Shown here: positions 53,933 through 64,000 of the stretch, piece after piece
Position numbering within the stretch: the stretch's first letter is position 1
Layout of the letters: the number at the start of each line of letters is the position of its first letter
Assembly: GCA_900208305.1 (NCBI GenBank)
Contig: OAPG01000017.1
Span: 248,001 to 312,000 of the forward strand
DNA length: 64,000 nt
Reading direction: 5' to 3'
Source: Melanopsichium pennsylvanicum
Taxonomy: Eukaryota; Basidiomycota; Ustilaginomycetes; Ustilaginales
Program-made: the position numbers and the translations under genes
The notes under the pieces: generated by a model
Databases searched by the model: none
What the model was told of the DNA's origin: nothing
The model's input: only the letters and a program-made list of their open reading frames with translations

Positions 53933-56500
53933 TCACGACTTCCTCGTCTGTTCTCGTGCAGCCTTGATGAGCGGAGCCAGCGTCCGCAGGCTCTCCGATC
54001 GCTTCAAGAACGGATGAGCCAACATTCCCACCGCATCCGGCCTCCTCTCTGCATCCACATCCAAGCTTGTCTTCAAAAAATCCTTGAAAGTGTTGGACAG
54101 ATTCTCTGGATTGTTGATCTTTGGTGTACCATTGGTCGCAATCAGATAAAGCGCCCTCAATGGATTCTCATTTAGGTACGGTGGTTCTCCTTCCACCATC
54201 TCAATGCACATGATCCCCAGACTCCAGATATCCACCTTAGGCCCGTACTCTTTCCTCGTCACCACTTCGGGTGCCATCCAATAAGGCGTGCCCACCATGG
54301 TGGTACGCTTCGCTTGAGACTCGCCGATCTGAGCACAGAACCCGAAATCGGTCAATTTGATATCACCCTGCAGACTGAGCAGTACGTTGTCCGACTTGAT
54401 ATCTCGGTGAATCACCCCGTGCTCGTGAAGGTGTCGCAGACCTTCCAACACCTCGCGCGATACAGCCGCAATCTGACCTTCGGTCATGATGTTGCACGTC
54501 ACCACATCGGTGAGAGAGCCACCCTCCATGTACTCCATCACCACCCAGAGGTCGCCTTTAAACAGGAACGAGTCGATAAAGTTGACAATGTTGCGATGGC
54601 GCGATTCCTTCATGACGAGAATCTCGTTGATGATCAGATCCTTCTTGGGTTGTTGTTCCAAGTTCATCTGCTTGATGGCGACAGAGACGTTGGTGCCGAC
54701 TTGGTAAGCAGTGAAGACGCCACCGCTTGCACCTTGACCGATTTTCTGAAGACTGCGGTAGAGCTTGGTTGGATCCGCGTCGGTGCAAATGGCTTGCAGC
54801 TTGGCGATGACGTCCGAATCCTTGAAAGTGCTCTTCTTGGTCTCGCGTCTGCGTGGTACAGCTCCGGGTCCCTTGGAGCTCGGTTTTGCTGCCGAGGCGG
54901 AAGAAGTTGCAGATGAGGAGGACGCACCGTTGGCACCAGCAGCAGCGCCTGCAGCTGAAGCCTTGGATGCCGAAGCGGCAGAAGCGTCAGGCGCACGTGG
55001 CGCGGAACCAGGCTTGGAACCTAACGATGGCGAGCCTGTTTTAGGAGGAGCAGCAGGTGCTGGAGCAGGTCGCGATGGCTTGAGCAACGCCTCTGCAGAG
55101 CTGCTGGCCGAAGCAGGCCCTTGTCGCAGCTCAGGGCTGTTGATCTCCTCTGGACGCTGGCCGTACATGCCACCTGGCGGTGCAGGTGCAGCTCGCGGCT
55201 TCTCGTACAGAATCTGTCTCGGTGCACCTGCGGTCTTGAAGCCATTTTCGCTGCTTGTATCCGTGCGCGGTGTGCCAGGAGCGTTGTTGGCCTTGACCCG
55301 GCCCATCTTTTGCCACACGTCGGTATCACCCTCGCCCTTAGTCGCATCCTGGTAGAAGGCAACGATATCCATGACAGCCTGTGGATTGGCTTCCTGGTCT
55401 TGACGCGAGATTCCCGACTCTTGCAGCAGCTGCTGCCACTCCTTTGGCAGACCTGTGAACTCGCCCGTATCCGAGTTGAAACCAACATGCGTCAGATGCA
55501 CGGGATCGTAGGGCGTTGAGATTTCAATCTTCTTCTGAGCTGAGAAGACGTCACTCATCGAGTTGACAAAGCCGCCAAAGACGCTCTTGAATGTGTTCCT
55601 GCCACCGGGAGTCGCGCTGCCGTCACGACTCCTTTCACGATCCCGGGTGCCGTGGACGAATTGGCTTTGTGTCGTGAGCGAGGGTGTGCCTTGATCGACC
55701 TCGAGCGTTGGGGACGACTGCTTGAGGTTAGGCGAGCTAATCTGGTGCTGCTGAGGACCGATGCTTGAGTGGGAACGTTGTGCCATGACAGGAGCCACGT
55801 GCTGAGAGGCGACGACCGACGAGATTGTGTGCAATGTGTCAGGACCGGATGTGTTGGACCTCACAGGTCGGGGCGGAAATTGTGGACTTGAGCCGGAAGC
55901 AGCTGGGTTTTGGGATGACCACAGCACCGAGGATGTGGAAACGGTAAGAGGCGATGCAGATGGCGGTTCAGCCGAAATCCCAGAAACACTAAATGGCAGA
56001 CCTGTCTGTGCTGGCAAGCCCGATTTGGGACCTTGGATCGCATTGAGAGATGTGTTGATGCTGGGCTTGGGACGATATGCACTCGCAGAGCTGGCCGATC
56101 GAGATGCGGTGGCAGAGCCATTTGCGAAAGTGGATGGCAGGGGGAAAGTAGGCGAGGCAGATGCCAAGGGTGTTGCGCCCGGACGGAGATTGGAAGGTGA
56201 GCCCATATTGCTTGGCGGAGCGGGTGCGCTGCGCTGCGGAATGAGGTTCATATCATTGAAATCGAAGCTGGCGGCGAGGCCTGTGAAAGCGCCATCTGAG
56301 TTACCGATACCTTCGACACCCTTGAGATAGTTGGGAGTGTCTGCGGAAGGGTCGGCATGGTTGTAGGCGGAAGTAGGGATTGGTCGACCTGCAGCTTCAG
56401 TGAGCGCATCTGCACTGCGTGGCATGACTTGTGCGCCCTGGAAATCGTGAGGATGTTTGATCACCGAGCGTTTCGGTGATTGATGCATGTTGGGCAACAT
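53933..56500 (-). CDS. Ste20/PAK-type protein kinase (Cdc42 effector)
   Basis: A single exon of 855 aa from MLPNMHQSPK. A p21-binding CRIB motif is at 326-355 (ISTPYDPVHLTHVGF), and the kinase domain at about 581-833 has GQGASGGV, VAIKQM, HRDIKSDNVLL, DFGFCAQI and GTPYWMAPEVV, the Ste20-group signature. No PH domain precedes the CRIB, which points to the Ste20 branch (the smut protein called Smu1) and not Cla4. Residues 1-320 and 400-560 are Ser/Pro/Ala-rich; prolines around 440-500 suggest SH3-binding. Its neighbour across a shared upstream region is a RhoGAP, but a functional link is only inferred. Confidence 0.93.
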   Translation of the reverse strand: MLPNMHQSPKRSVIKHPHDFQGAQVMPRSADALTEAAGRPIPTSAYNHADPSADTPNYLKGVEGIGNSDGAFTGLAASFDFNDMNLIPQRSAPAPPSNMGSPSNLRPGATPLASASPTFPLPSTFANGSATASRSASSASAYRPKPSINTSLNAIQGPKSGLPAQTGLPFSVSGISAEPPSASPLTVSTSSVLWSSQNPAASGSSPQFPPRPVRSNTSGPDTLHTISSVVASQHVAPVMAQRSHSSIGPQQHQISSPNLKQSSPTLEVDQGTPSLTTQSQFVHGTRDRERSRDGSATPGGRNTFKSVFGGFVNSMSDVFSAQKKIEISTPYDPVHLTHVGFNSDTGEFTGLPKEWQQLLQESGISRQDQEANPQAVMDIVAFYQDATKGEGDTDVWQKMGRVKANNAPGTPRTDTSSENGFKTAGAPRQILYEKPRAAPAPPGGMYGQRPEEINSPELRQGPASASSSAEALLKPSRPAPAPAAPPKTGSPSLGSKPGSAPRAPDASAASASKASAAGAAAGANGASSSSATSSASAAKPSSKGPGAVPRRRETKKSTFKDSDVIAKLQAICTDADPTKLYRSLQKIGQGASGGVFTAYQVGTNVSVAIKQMNLEQQPKKDLIINEILVMKESRHRNIVNFIDSFLFKGDLWVVMEYMEGGSLTDVVTCNIMTEGQIAAVSREVLEGLRHLHEHGVIHRDIKSDNVLLSLQGDIKLTDFGFCAQIGESQAKRTTMVGTPYWMAPEVVTRKEYGPKVDIWSLGIMCIEMVEGEPPYLNENPLRALYLIATNGTPKINNPENLSNTFKDFLKTSLDVDAERRPDAVGMLAHPFLKRSESLRTLAPLIKAAREQTRKS

Positions 56501-57428
56501 TTAAACGATTTATCGGTTGTATGCAAAGCTTCTCCAGTGGTCAAAGCCGGTTGAGAAAGGCGAAAATATGAGACAAGCGGTGAAGTAGGAGACAAAGCAA
56601 GATGGCAGCACAAGGTTGTACGGCGCCAGTACGCGCTCGTCCAAGTACGTGGCGTATTGCGCGTTGGTAGAATGAGAATGGTGACGAGACAGAGTACTTC
56701 GTGTTGAAAGTGATGATCCGATTCGAGACGAAAGTGCGACGGACTGATTCGACTATCTTAGGAGTAGTAAAGCTGCCCTATCAATCGCAATCTGCCTTCA
56801 GATAGCAAAGGGAGATGGTGGACGCAGAGAAGGAAAGCTAAGCGTCGATCACTGGGATGAACTGAAGCACAAGATCAACCGCTTAATAACGATTTGCACG
56901 TGACAAGGAGGAGGAAGCACGAAGGAGTCGGTGCAATTAGATGAAGACTGGTGAAATTTGCGCGAGTGATAGGGTTTGGTTCAAATGAAAGCGGGTTCCG
57001 AGATCAAGACGAGATATAGGCGAGGTCGCAGCCAAAAAGAAAAGAAAAGAAAAAGGAACAGCGATGGTGACCGAAGCGGATGGTGCACTGAAAACGTGAG
57101 AGAGGATTGTTGATAGCTTCAACGAAACAAATGGCGATGTCCAATAAAAGGTGGTGTGGATGTAATAAGGGAGCAGAACAGACCAAGTGCAGAACGTGAT
57201 AAAAGTCAAAGATCGAAGGGGTCCGGACCTGGCGGATCACCCGTGTTATGTATTATTGCCTGTATACAGTATTGTGTGTTGGTGCCAAGCCAGTGGGGAA
57301 GCGAGGGTGAGCACAATAATATATAGCAACGGCAAAATCTGTAGAGTAACGCTGGCCACCGTCTTTTCAGCTCTAGAGCTGTGCCACTCTTTTCGTGTCT
57401 CGGTGCATGTGTGCGCCCACCCTGACTC

Positions 57429-57455
57429 TGTGTGTATGTGTGTGTGTGTGTGTGT
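57429..57455. repeat. (GT)n microsatellite
   Basis: About 27 nt of GT dinucleotides with one interruption. Confidence 0.85.
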
Positions 57456-58691
57456 CAATCTTATTCGCGTTGCTTGATCAACCAAAAACACTTGAAAAAT
57501 CAAATCAAAATCAAAATTCAGAACTCTTGACCGAGCCTTGTGCGAGTGTAACCATGTGCGCTCGAAAGAGTCAAGCCATTTAAAGGTGTCATTCTGCGAT
57601 GCTTCTTGAGTATACATCAAGGATGCTGAATCCGTCCAGACTGATACGTTCAAGAGAGACACCACCGAGAAGCACAACGGTTGATCATCTATCATCACGA
57701 ATGTAGAGAGAAGCATGATCGAATGAATGGTTAAATTGACAGGCACACCCAATTTGGGCAATCTTGAGCTTGCCTTGCCATAGCTTGGATGCGTGCTTTA
57801 CCCATTTCCACAGTCCCTTTGATTATTATTCAACTCTGATAGGTTGAATACAATAATCATTAATTCAAGCTCCTTTTTCATTTCAACCCCGTAAAAGTAT
57901 TCCACTTTTAAATCAAAGCGTTGAAATCAACTTTTGTAAGGTGCCATTTGGGTGGTTCGAAATTGTGAGTGATGTTGTGCCCCTTCTTTCAAGCTTTTTG
58001 AAGAGATCGACGGGGTTGCGACACAGAATTTGCTGTTTCGCTTTGCAATGTCGACGTGTTGCTGCTTGCAGCTGGTGCGAGTGTGCGAGTGTGCGTTCAA
58101 GAAGCTGTTCTTCAGCTGAACCCAAGCCAAGCGAAAATTATCTATCATTTGTCGAGTCTAACAAATCCGTTCACCTGGCACACGCAAGCAACCACGGCGC
58201 TCGGACCCTTGGACTTACAGATGGATGCAGCCGCTTGTCTTGCTCTGCGTGGCCAACTCGGCCTTTCTTTGTAAATTTTACTGTACCATCCCGAGTTCAA
58301 GCCGCTCCCCGCTCCGTCGCAACATGAGACATCGCCGAACCTCATCACTGCCAATCTCCTTCCAGAACATAGTCATCGCTCACATCTCTTCAGCTTGGTG
58401 CAAGTATCTGTCCTAGTCACATCGGCTTGCAAGTGCAATTCAAAGTATAGTAACTTGGTGCACGGGCGTACGCACTTCATACGCGCACAAACGCCATTCA
58501 ACATCTCTTGATTGCCACACCCCAGTCACAGACGCTTTCAATTCTATCCGGTCGTCACCCTATTGAGTGCCTGTGACAGTAGGCACTCTGCTCAATCTGT
58601 TCCCCATCTCGGCCTTCTCGAAGGAGTTGTTTGTTGCACTCTTCTCGATAAATTAATGGCACGGTCAGAATCGGATTTTTTCTACAAGCGT

Positions 58692-58755
58692 ACCACTAGC
58701 ACCTCCACTAGCACCACCACTAGCACCACCACTAGCACCACCACTAGCACCACCA
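58692..58755. repeat. 12-bp minisatellite (ACCACTAGCACC units)
   Basis: About five near-perfect copies of a 12-bp unit. In the frame starting at 58656 it encodes Thr/Ser repeats; 12-bp changes would not alter the reading frame. Confidence 0.9.
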
Positions 58756-59107
58756 AGCTCTCAAGCCGCAATATTCGAAGCTCAGTCGACCCTTTGGCAA
58801 GCAGAGGATTGCTCACTTCCTGCGATCGGTCCTCTTCTATCACTACTAGTGGTGCAGCTACCACTTCAACTGCCTCCAAATCTCCCGATCCGGCTTCCAA
58901 CACCATTTCAATCGTCGAGCTTTTCGGCAGTGCACCGCTTCAGACCACTATAGCAGTCCTGTCGGAGGCACTTCTGATTTGGACCCTGACTTCGGTTCAT
59001 CCTACGAAGGTCCAGCCGCTTTTCACTTTGCGCCATCGGATTCTCCGGCGCACGCAGTAGTCACCAATCAGCCGACATCTCCAGTGATTGGGGACGACAC
59101 AGGCAAG

Positions 59108-61507
59108 ATGAATTCGCCTTATCGCACTCCGAATGCACAAGAGGGAGCATGGCTGGGCGGTGGAAATGCAGACCATCTCAGTCCGCATGTAGTGGCCAAC
59201 AACACTACCCACTTTGGCTCATCGCCTGGAAATCAGAGCGATCTGTCAAATGAAGCTCAGTTTCACAATACTGATGCACTCTCCGACGTCTCTGCTACTG
59301 GTAAGTTTTTCGATTCCGATCTCCTTGATTCATATCAACGTTTTGTCATGATTCAGATCGTCTTGCTTACATCCACTGCTCCTTTTCACCTAGGCTACGA
59401 GAACCCTTCAGCAAACCACTTGTACTCGGATACAATCAACATGTTCGATCTAGACCGCATAGACAGTCGTACAGCCGATAAACAACAGTACGAAGCATCA
59501 TCTGCGCTCGCCACACCCACTCTCGTCGAACACTCTGGCTACAATGATGGCTATATCGCTAGCAACAAAGCTGCCTCATCCACAAACACCACCTCTTCCG
59601 CACGGTATAGCATCCAGTCCGCATCCACCGTCCCTGGTCTCGCGCCTTCCTCGTCGTTTGCCGAAACATCCATAGCGGCCAGCAGTACAACAAGCCCCTT
59701 TAACCAACCCCACACCTCGGCCAGCATCTCCACTTCCAACATCAACAACACTGGCCCGACCATGGAAGATGTCGTCCCAACAAATTTCGACGACGGTGTG
59801 CTTCGCTCTCTCTGCGACATCGACTGCGGTATGCCTCTGCTCTTTGATCGAATCAAACAATCCATGGTGTCGGCACGCGAAGCTTCCACATTCCTCAAAA
59901 AGCGCGCCATCATCGAAGAGGAATACGCAAGAAGTATGGTCAAGCTCGCGCGTTCCACCTTTGAGACGTACTCTCTCAGCGATGCCAAAGCAGGCACATT
60001 TGTCAAATCGTGGCATTCCATGGTCAAGACGCACGAGACGCTCGCGGAAAACAGGTTACGCTTCGCATCGAAATTGAGCGAGATGAGCGACGAGCTGAGT
60101 AACCTTGTCAAAGAGGTAGATAAGAGCAGGAAGCAGGCTAGGGAGACGGGGTTGAGATTGGAGAAAAACTTGCAAGATGCAGAGACCGGTGTGGAAAAGG
60201 CGAGAGGAAGGTTCGATACGGCTGCCGAGGATCTGGAGCGGTTGCTTTTGTTGAAGAGTGGGGAGAGTACCAAGTCGGGTGAGATGCAAGGTAGTGGAGG
60301 GAGCAGTGGAAAGAGAACGTTGGGCAAGGCGATTGGAAAGAGTGGGTTGCTGTTCAAAAACAAGAATCCGCAACAGATCCTGAAGCAGGAGGATGAGATC
60401 CGCGCCAGGACCAGTGGTGCAAGCGATGCGTTCCGAAGGGAGGTGTTGAGCACGCAAGGGATCAGGCAGGAGTACTTTAACCTTCAGCTGCCCAGGATTC
60501 TTCGAACGCTCAAGGAGAATGCGGAGGAAATCGACAATGGCACACAATACCACCTCGCTCGTTATGCATTCCTATTCGAATCCACCATTCTCAACGACGG
60601 TATGGCGATATCACCTGTCGGAAGCGACGTCGCCCCGACTGCTGGACTCAAAGGCACAGTAGAAGCCATCGACAACCGAGCCGACTTCAAATCGTACATG
60701 GACAACTATCAAATAGCCCATGGGCGCGATTACAAGGGTCCCCGCCGCGAAGGTCCATACGAAGAAGGATTCATCAACACACTTGGCATGGCCAAAACGG
60801 CCGCCACTGCCACTGCCACGCGCAACTCCGTCGTCTCGGAGCGCCCGATCTTTGGCATCGATCTCGCAGAACAGATGGCGAGGGACAATGTTGAGATTCC
60901 TCCCATTCTCGAAAAGTGTGCCAGTGCCATTGAAGAGATTGGTATAGAAAACATGGGAATCTACCGACTCTCGGGAACCACATCGAAAGTGCAAAAGCTC
61001 AAAGCCAAGTTCAATGTCGACTGGACCCAGGTGGATTTGATGAATGATGAGGCGATCCAGGACATCAACATTGTTGCAGGATGTTTGAAGCTTTGGTTCC
61101 GAGAGTTGCCGGAACCGCTGTTGACGCACGAGCTTTACAATGGATTTATTGAGGCGGCCAAGATCGATAACGATAGATTAAGGCATATCAGGTTGCATGA
61201 GAGGGTGAATGAGCTACCAGATGCAAATTATGCTACTTTAAAGTATTTGATGGGCCATTTGGATAAGGTGAAAGGGTTGGAGCATTTGAATCAGATGTCG
61301 GCAAGTAATTTGGCGATAGTGTTTGGTCCAACGTTGCTTTCGTCTCCGCCCGTTGGGTATGAGGACGGATCGGGCGTGAATGGGGGTGGAGGTGGTGGCG
61401 GTGGGCAGGGCGGGATACAAATTTACGATATGAGTTTCCAGTGTAGAGCGGTCGAGACTATCCTGGACAAGTACAGGGAGATTTTCGTAGATGAAAGCGA
61501 AGAATAG
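59108..61507 (+). CDS. F-BAR and RhoGAP domain protein (Rgd1-like)
   Basis: Rho-family GTPase-activating protein with a membrane-curving F-BAR domain. Two exons: 59108-59300 and 59394-61507; the intron (GTAAGT..CACCTAG, 93 nt) is a multiple of three, so it is also readable through. The result is 768 aa from the first in-frame ATG (MNSPYRTPNA). F-BAR: LCDIDCGMPLLFDRIKQ, FLKKRAIIEEEYARSMVKLA and coiled coil to about base 60550. RhoGAP about base 60850-61480: IFGIDL, GIYRLSGTTSKVQKLK (arginine finger), LKLWFRELPEPLL and NLAIVFGPTLL. Yeast Rgd1 has the same order. The true start may be further upstream, since the frame is open from about 58853. Confidence 0.87.
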   Translation: MNSPYRTPNAQEGAWLGGGNADHLSPHVVANNTTHFGSSPGNQSDLSNEAQFHNTDALSDVSATGKFFDSDLLDSYQRFVMIQIVLLTSTAPFHLGYENPSANHLYSDTINMFDLDRIDSRTADKQQYEASSALATPTLVEHSGYNDGYIASNKAASSTNTTSSARYSIQSASTVPGLAPSSSFAETSIAASSTTSPFNQPHTSASISTSNINNTGPTMEDVVPTNFDDGVLRSLCDIDCGMPLLFDRIKQSMVSAREASTFLKKRAIIEEEYARSMVKLARSTFETYSLSDAKAGTFVKSWHSMVKTHETLAENRLRFASKLSEMSDELSNLVKEVDKSRKQARETGLRLEKNLQDAETGVEKARGRFDTAAEDLERLLLLKSGESTKSGEMQGSGGSSGKRTLGKAIGKSGLLFKNKNPQQILKQEDEIRARTSGASDAFRREVLSTQGIRQEYFNLQLPRILRTLKENAEEIDNGTQYHLARYAFLFESTILNDGMAISPVGSDVAPTAGLKGTVEAIDNRADFKSYMDNYQIAHGRDYKGPRREGPYEEGFINTLGMAKTAATATATRNSVVSERPIFGIDLAEQMARDNVEIPPILEKCASAIEEIGIENMGIYRLSGTTSKVQKLKAKFNVDWTQVDLMNDEAIQDINIVAGCLKLWFRELPEPLLTHELYNGFIEAAKIDNDRLRHIRLHERVNELPDANYATLKYLMGHLDKVKGLEHLNQMSASNLAIVFGPTLLSSPPVGYEDGSGVNGGGGGGGGQGGIQIYDMSFQCRAVETILDKYREIFVDESEE

Positions 61508-61975
61508 ACACAGGGCAAACGGAATAAAAAGTGAAAGGAAGGGTGGAGATCTCATGTGTACATAAATGTGACATACGCTCTTTTGTCTGCAGTGCTTTAT
61601 AAGAGGCTCTCGTATCTTTATGCTACACTATCCGACTAGCGACAAGCGACCTACGCTTGCGTTGACAAGCCTTGAAGAATGCTTGCCAACTTCGACAGAA
61701 CGATGTCCAAACGCAGCAGTCAAACATCAGCACAGCTAGCAACTCTTTCGTTTTCGCGCATTATCGAAATTTCGTTGTCCAATCGCCCAAACCAAGCGCC
61801 GCTTAGTGTCGCCATTGATCGTACGGTGTCAAACGAAGACAATAAACTCAATAAACCATTTCTCTTTGTAGGTATGTAGGGTGATTGTACATGGATGACA
61901 AGGATTTAATTCATTTGGTACAGGAATTGGAGATTATTTCTAGTCACGTTCACTATTCGCCCTGGGGCCATAAAG
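61508..61975. other. Intergenic, convergent RhoGAP and bHLH 3' ends
   Basis: About 470 bp. A short open frame at 61679 has no recognisable features. Confidence 0.7.
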
Positions 61976-63109
61976 TTAGATCGCTTTCTCCTTGCCCTCA
62001 TTCTTGCGACCTCTCGCTCTGCCAGTATTGCCCACCTTGCGCGCTTTTTTAGCCACCGTATGACCTAGCTCGCCGGTCGCCGGTAGCCCAACGAGTGATG
62101 TCAACGGAGTCTGCTCAACCGTGTTGCCCTGCAGCGCTGCAAAAGGCTCAAACGACATGCTCTCTACTCCACCGAATAGGCCTCTCCTGCCATCGTCCAA
62201 GCTCGTCTCCAATGCATCGGTACTGAAACTCGAGTCGCTATCACTCGAAGTGAACGTGGGACTGCTGAATCCAGACGTGTTTGCTCCGCTGGGACGTCGA
62301 CTGAGATGGTTCAGCGTTCCACTTTCCATGAACCCTTTGATCAGGCCTGAAGAGGAGAAGCTGATCGAGAGGGTTGCGGGATCCAGAGGTGCAATAGGAA
62401 GCGATGAGAGGCTAGCCCAATTGTTCATCATACTTGTTTGCTTGAATGGCGACACTGGCTGGACCATATCCGGCAGCATTGAAAGAGGTTGAGGAGCGTC
62501 CAAAGCGAGCGGTTCATGGGGCTTGCTCAGCATATGGTCGACCCAGAGGTCTCCTGCGGCTGTGGGTGCAGAGGTCATACCTGCTCCAATTGGGTGGCTT
62601 GCTTGAATCTGATACGGCAGAGCCAGCTGGGGTGCTGCGCCATTTTGCGTCATCGGATCTCGAGACATAGGGCTCGGCGTCTCGATGGCCTCAAACCCAC
62701 TCGGCTGATTCGCACCAGGAGCGGAGCCACTCCTCAGCATCTGCACCTCAAATTCGAGTTCCCTCACCCGTCTCTCCTGCTCTTGATGCCTAGCAATGGA
62801 AGCCTTGACAATTTCGCCCTTTGTTGGCCTCTTTCCGGACGCAAGTGCCTCTACCAGTTCGGGAATGCTGGCAGCAAGCTCCGAGAATTTCTCATTCATC
62901 GCTTCCCGACGCTCCTTTTCAATGATGCTATGTGTCTGCTTGGACGAGGGAGAAAGTTCGGAGCGCTTGCGACGTTTGCTTGTCCTCGCTGCGGGTGGGG
63001 CAGGAGAGTCGATGCCGAGTTCGGACAGGCCCGACTTCCGGCGGTCGCCGGCTGGTCCGGGAGAGCGGCCGCGATTGGTGGTGTCTGGTTCGGATTTGAT
63101 GCTTGTCAT
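61976..63109 (-). CDS. bHLH transcription factor
   Basis: 377 aa in one exon from the ATG MTSIKSEPDT; the frame runs a little further upstream without an ATG. The bHLH domain is at about 57-110. The basic region has the H-E-R triplet (HSIIEKERR) of class B factors that bind CACGTG-type E-boxes. Helix 1, loop (ALASGKRPTKG) and helix 2 follow, with a short heptad extension (RVRELEFEVQML) but no long zipper. The rest is Ser/Pro-rich, with a basic end (KKARKVGNTGRARGRKNEGK). Relatives include Cbf1- and Pho4-like fungal regulators; the exact orthologue is not resolved. Confidence 0.87.
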   Translation of the reverse strand: MTSIKSEPDTTNRGRSPGPAGDRRKSGLSELGIDSPAPPAARTSKRRKRSELSPSSKQTHSIIEKERREAMNEKFSELAASIPELVEALASGKRPTKGEIVKASIARHQEQERRVRELEFEVQMLRSGSAPGANQPSGFEAIETPSPMSRDPMTQNGAAPQLALPYQIQASHPIGAGMTSAPTAAGDLWVDHMLSKPHEPLALDAPQPLSMLPDMVQPVSPFKQTSMMNNWASLSSLPIAPLDPATLSISFSSSGLIKGFMESGTLNHLSRRPSGANTSGFSSPTFTSSDSDSSFSTDALETSLDDGRRGLFGGVESMSFEPFAALQGNTVEQTPLTSLVGLPATGELGHTVAKKARKVGNTGRARGRKNEGKEKAI

Positions 63110-64000
63110 GATGTCGAGAGCTCGTGAATTCAAGATTGATGTAGCGGCCGGAAAGAAGAAGATTGAAGCGAAGAAGCGGTAGCGCTGGCCTCGTCTTGTA
63201 TGCTGTGAGATGCGTAGTGGTATTTGAATGCGGAAAAGAGGGGGTATGATATGTGACAGCGGAAAGTGGCGGGTGGCAAGTGGGGTTGGTTTGCAAAAAA
63301 GACCTTTGAGTGACAGATGACCGGAATGAAGTTTGACGGTACGCAGAAAGATGTCGAGACACTGTTGATATTATGTGCTTGCAGAAATGAAGTTGGCCGG
63401 GGTGGAGTAGGGAGTGGCTTGCACTCGTTGATAAAGGCCGAAGTGAAAGCAGATTACAAATAAGGCGGGTGTCTGTACGGAATAGGAGTCAGATGAACAG
63501 CAAACAATGAAGGTGTATGGTGGAATCTGTGGCGTTGACTGGTTTGATTGGTGGATCGGTACGGAGGAAGGAGCAGTCGGACGAAGAAAAAAGCAAGGGA
63601 AAAAATATCAAGTTGAGAGAGATGAAATTGTTGGTAGAGGGAGAAAGGAAGGAGCAATGCTACAAGGAGAAGGTATGGTCGTTACTGTGGATCTTTTCAA
63701 GGGAGGGAAGGGATGCGACGGAGGTGGTGATGGAAGTGGTCAAGACAAAGGGGTCGGCTTCCTTCTTGAGCTTTCATGTCGGTGTGTTGAGAAGTATGAG
63801 AAGGCTGTATGTAGAGATGAGGTTCGATAGCTGTGACTTTCTAATGAAATAGTCTGGTCTTTTTCCCTGAGGTTAGAAGACGCATACATGGATCAGGCAC
63901 ACCAACACTCTCTCACACATATCCAGCTTGACGAAACAGGGAGAACCTCAGAGGATGGCGAGTGATTTTTCGGTGTGGCGTTCCGATTAAGGGAAAGGAG
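63110..64000. other. Upstream region of the bHLH gene
   Basis: About 890 bp to the window edge. Overlapping frames on both strands lack features. No gene is seen. Confidence 0.65.

Larger units (their letters stand above)
56501..59107. other. Long divergent upstream region, PAK / RhoGAP
   Basis: About 2.6 kb. Mostly without features; contains a (GT)n tract at 57429-57455 and a 12-bp minisatellite at 58692-58755. An ATG-started frame at 58656-59060 may be a misplaced part of the RhoGAP N-terminus (see findings). Confidence 0.6.

Noticed and set aside
59551..60453. 300-codon frame antisense to the RhoGAP gene
   Set aside because: Antisense shadow of the F-BAR coding region.

Overview
The window is nuclear DNA of a basidiomycete fungus, most likely a smut or smut-related yeast (Ustilaginomycotina). 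This placement is an inference. It rests on mostly intron-poor genes, short introns (about 90-220 nt) with GTAAGT-type donors, long Ser/Ala/Pro-rich disordered protein regions, a fused tryptophan synthase, a Zn2Cys6 regulator, fungal mL59, and a Ste20-type PAK without a PH domain. About twenty protein-coding genes on both strands are supported, almost all conserved housekeeping genes, plus one full-length LTR retrotransposon. No rRNA, tRNA gene or CRISPR array was found.

Layout. 1-8.6 kb: dynein intermediate chain (5' end cut by the window), homoserine kinase, a ubiquitin-like/BAG co-chaperone and a THP3/LENG8-type SAC3 protein. 8.6-13.6 kb: a Ty1/copia element on the minus strand with identical 336-bp LTRs, a 5-bp target duplication, a primer site matching a lysine-tRNA anticodon arm, and gag and pol in one frame split by a single UAG. 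14.9-21.9 kb: a giant DYRK kinase. 22-30.4 kb: TIM44, mitochondrial ribosomal protein mL59, a queuosine-salvage protein and a Zn2Cys6 regulator. 30.4-32.7 kb: gene-poor gap. 32.7-45 kb: PAN2, phosphatidylserine synthase, SPF45-type splicing factor, MED4 and ubiquitin-eS31. 45-53 kb: DDX41-type helicase, RAD9 and tryptophan synthase. 53.9-64 kb: Ste20/PAK kinase, F-BAR RhoGAP and a bHLH regulator.

The genes do not form a cluster or operon. Convergent and divergent pairs dominate, with short shared promoters such as mL59/queuosine salvage and SPF45/MED4. Some functional echoes exist. THR1 and the tryptophan synthase gene both carry an upstream TGAGTCA (Gcn4-type) site. TIM44 and mL59 are adjacent mitochondrial genes. 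PAK and RhoGAP, both Rho/Cdc42-pathway proteins, are divergent neighbours.

The most unusual part is the copia element. Its UAG lies between gag and pol, the protease active site precedes the first pol ATG, the primer site suggests half-tRNA(Lys) priming, and each LTR holds two palindromic B-box-like (tRNA T-arm-like) motifs. Exon boundaries below were worked out by hand from splice signals, phase and family similarity, and no search was run.
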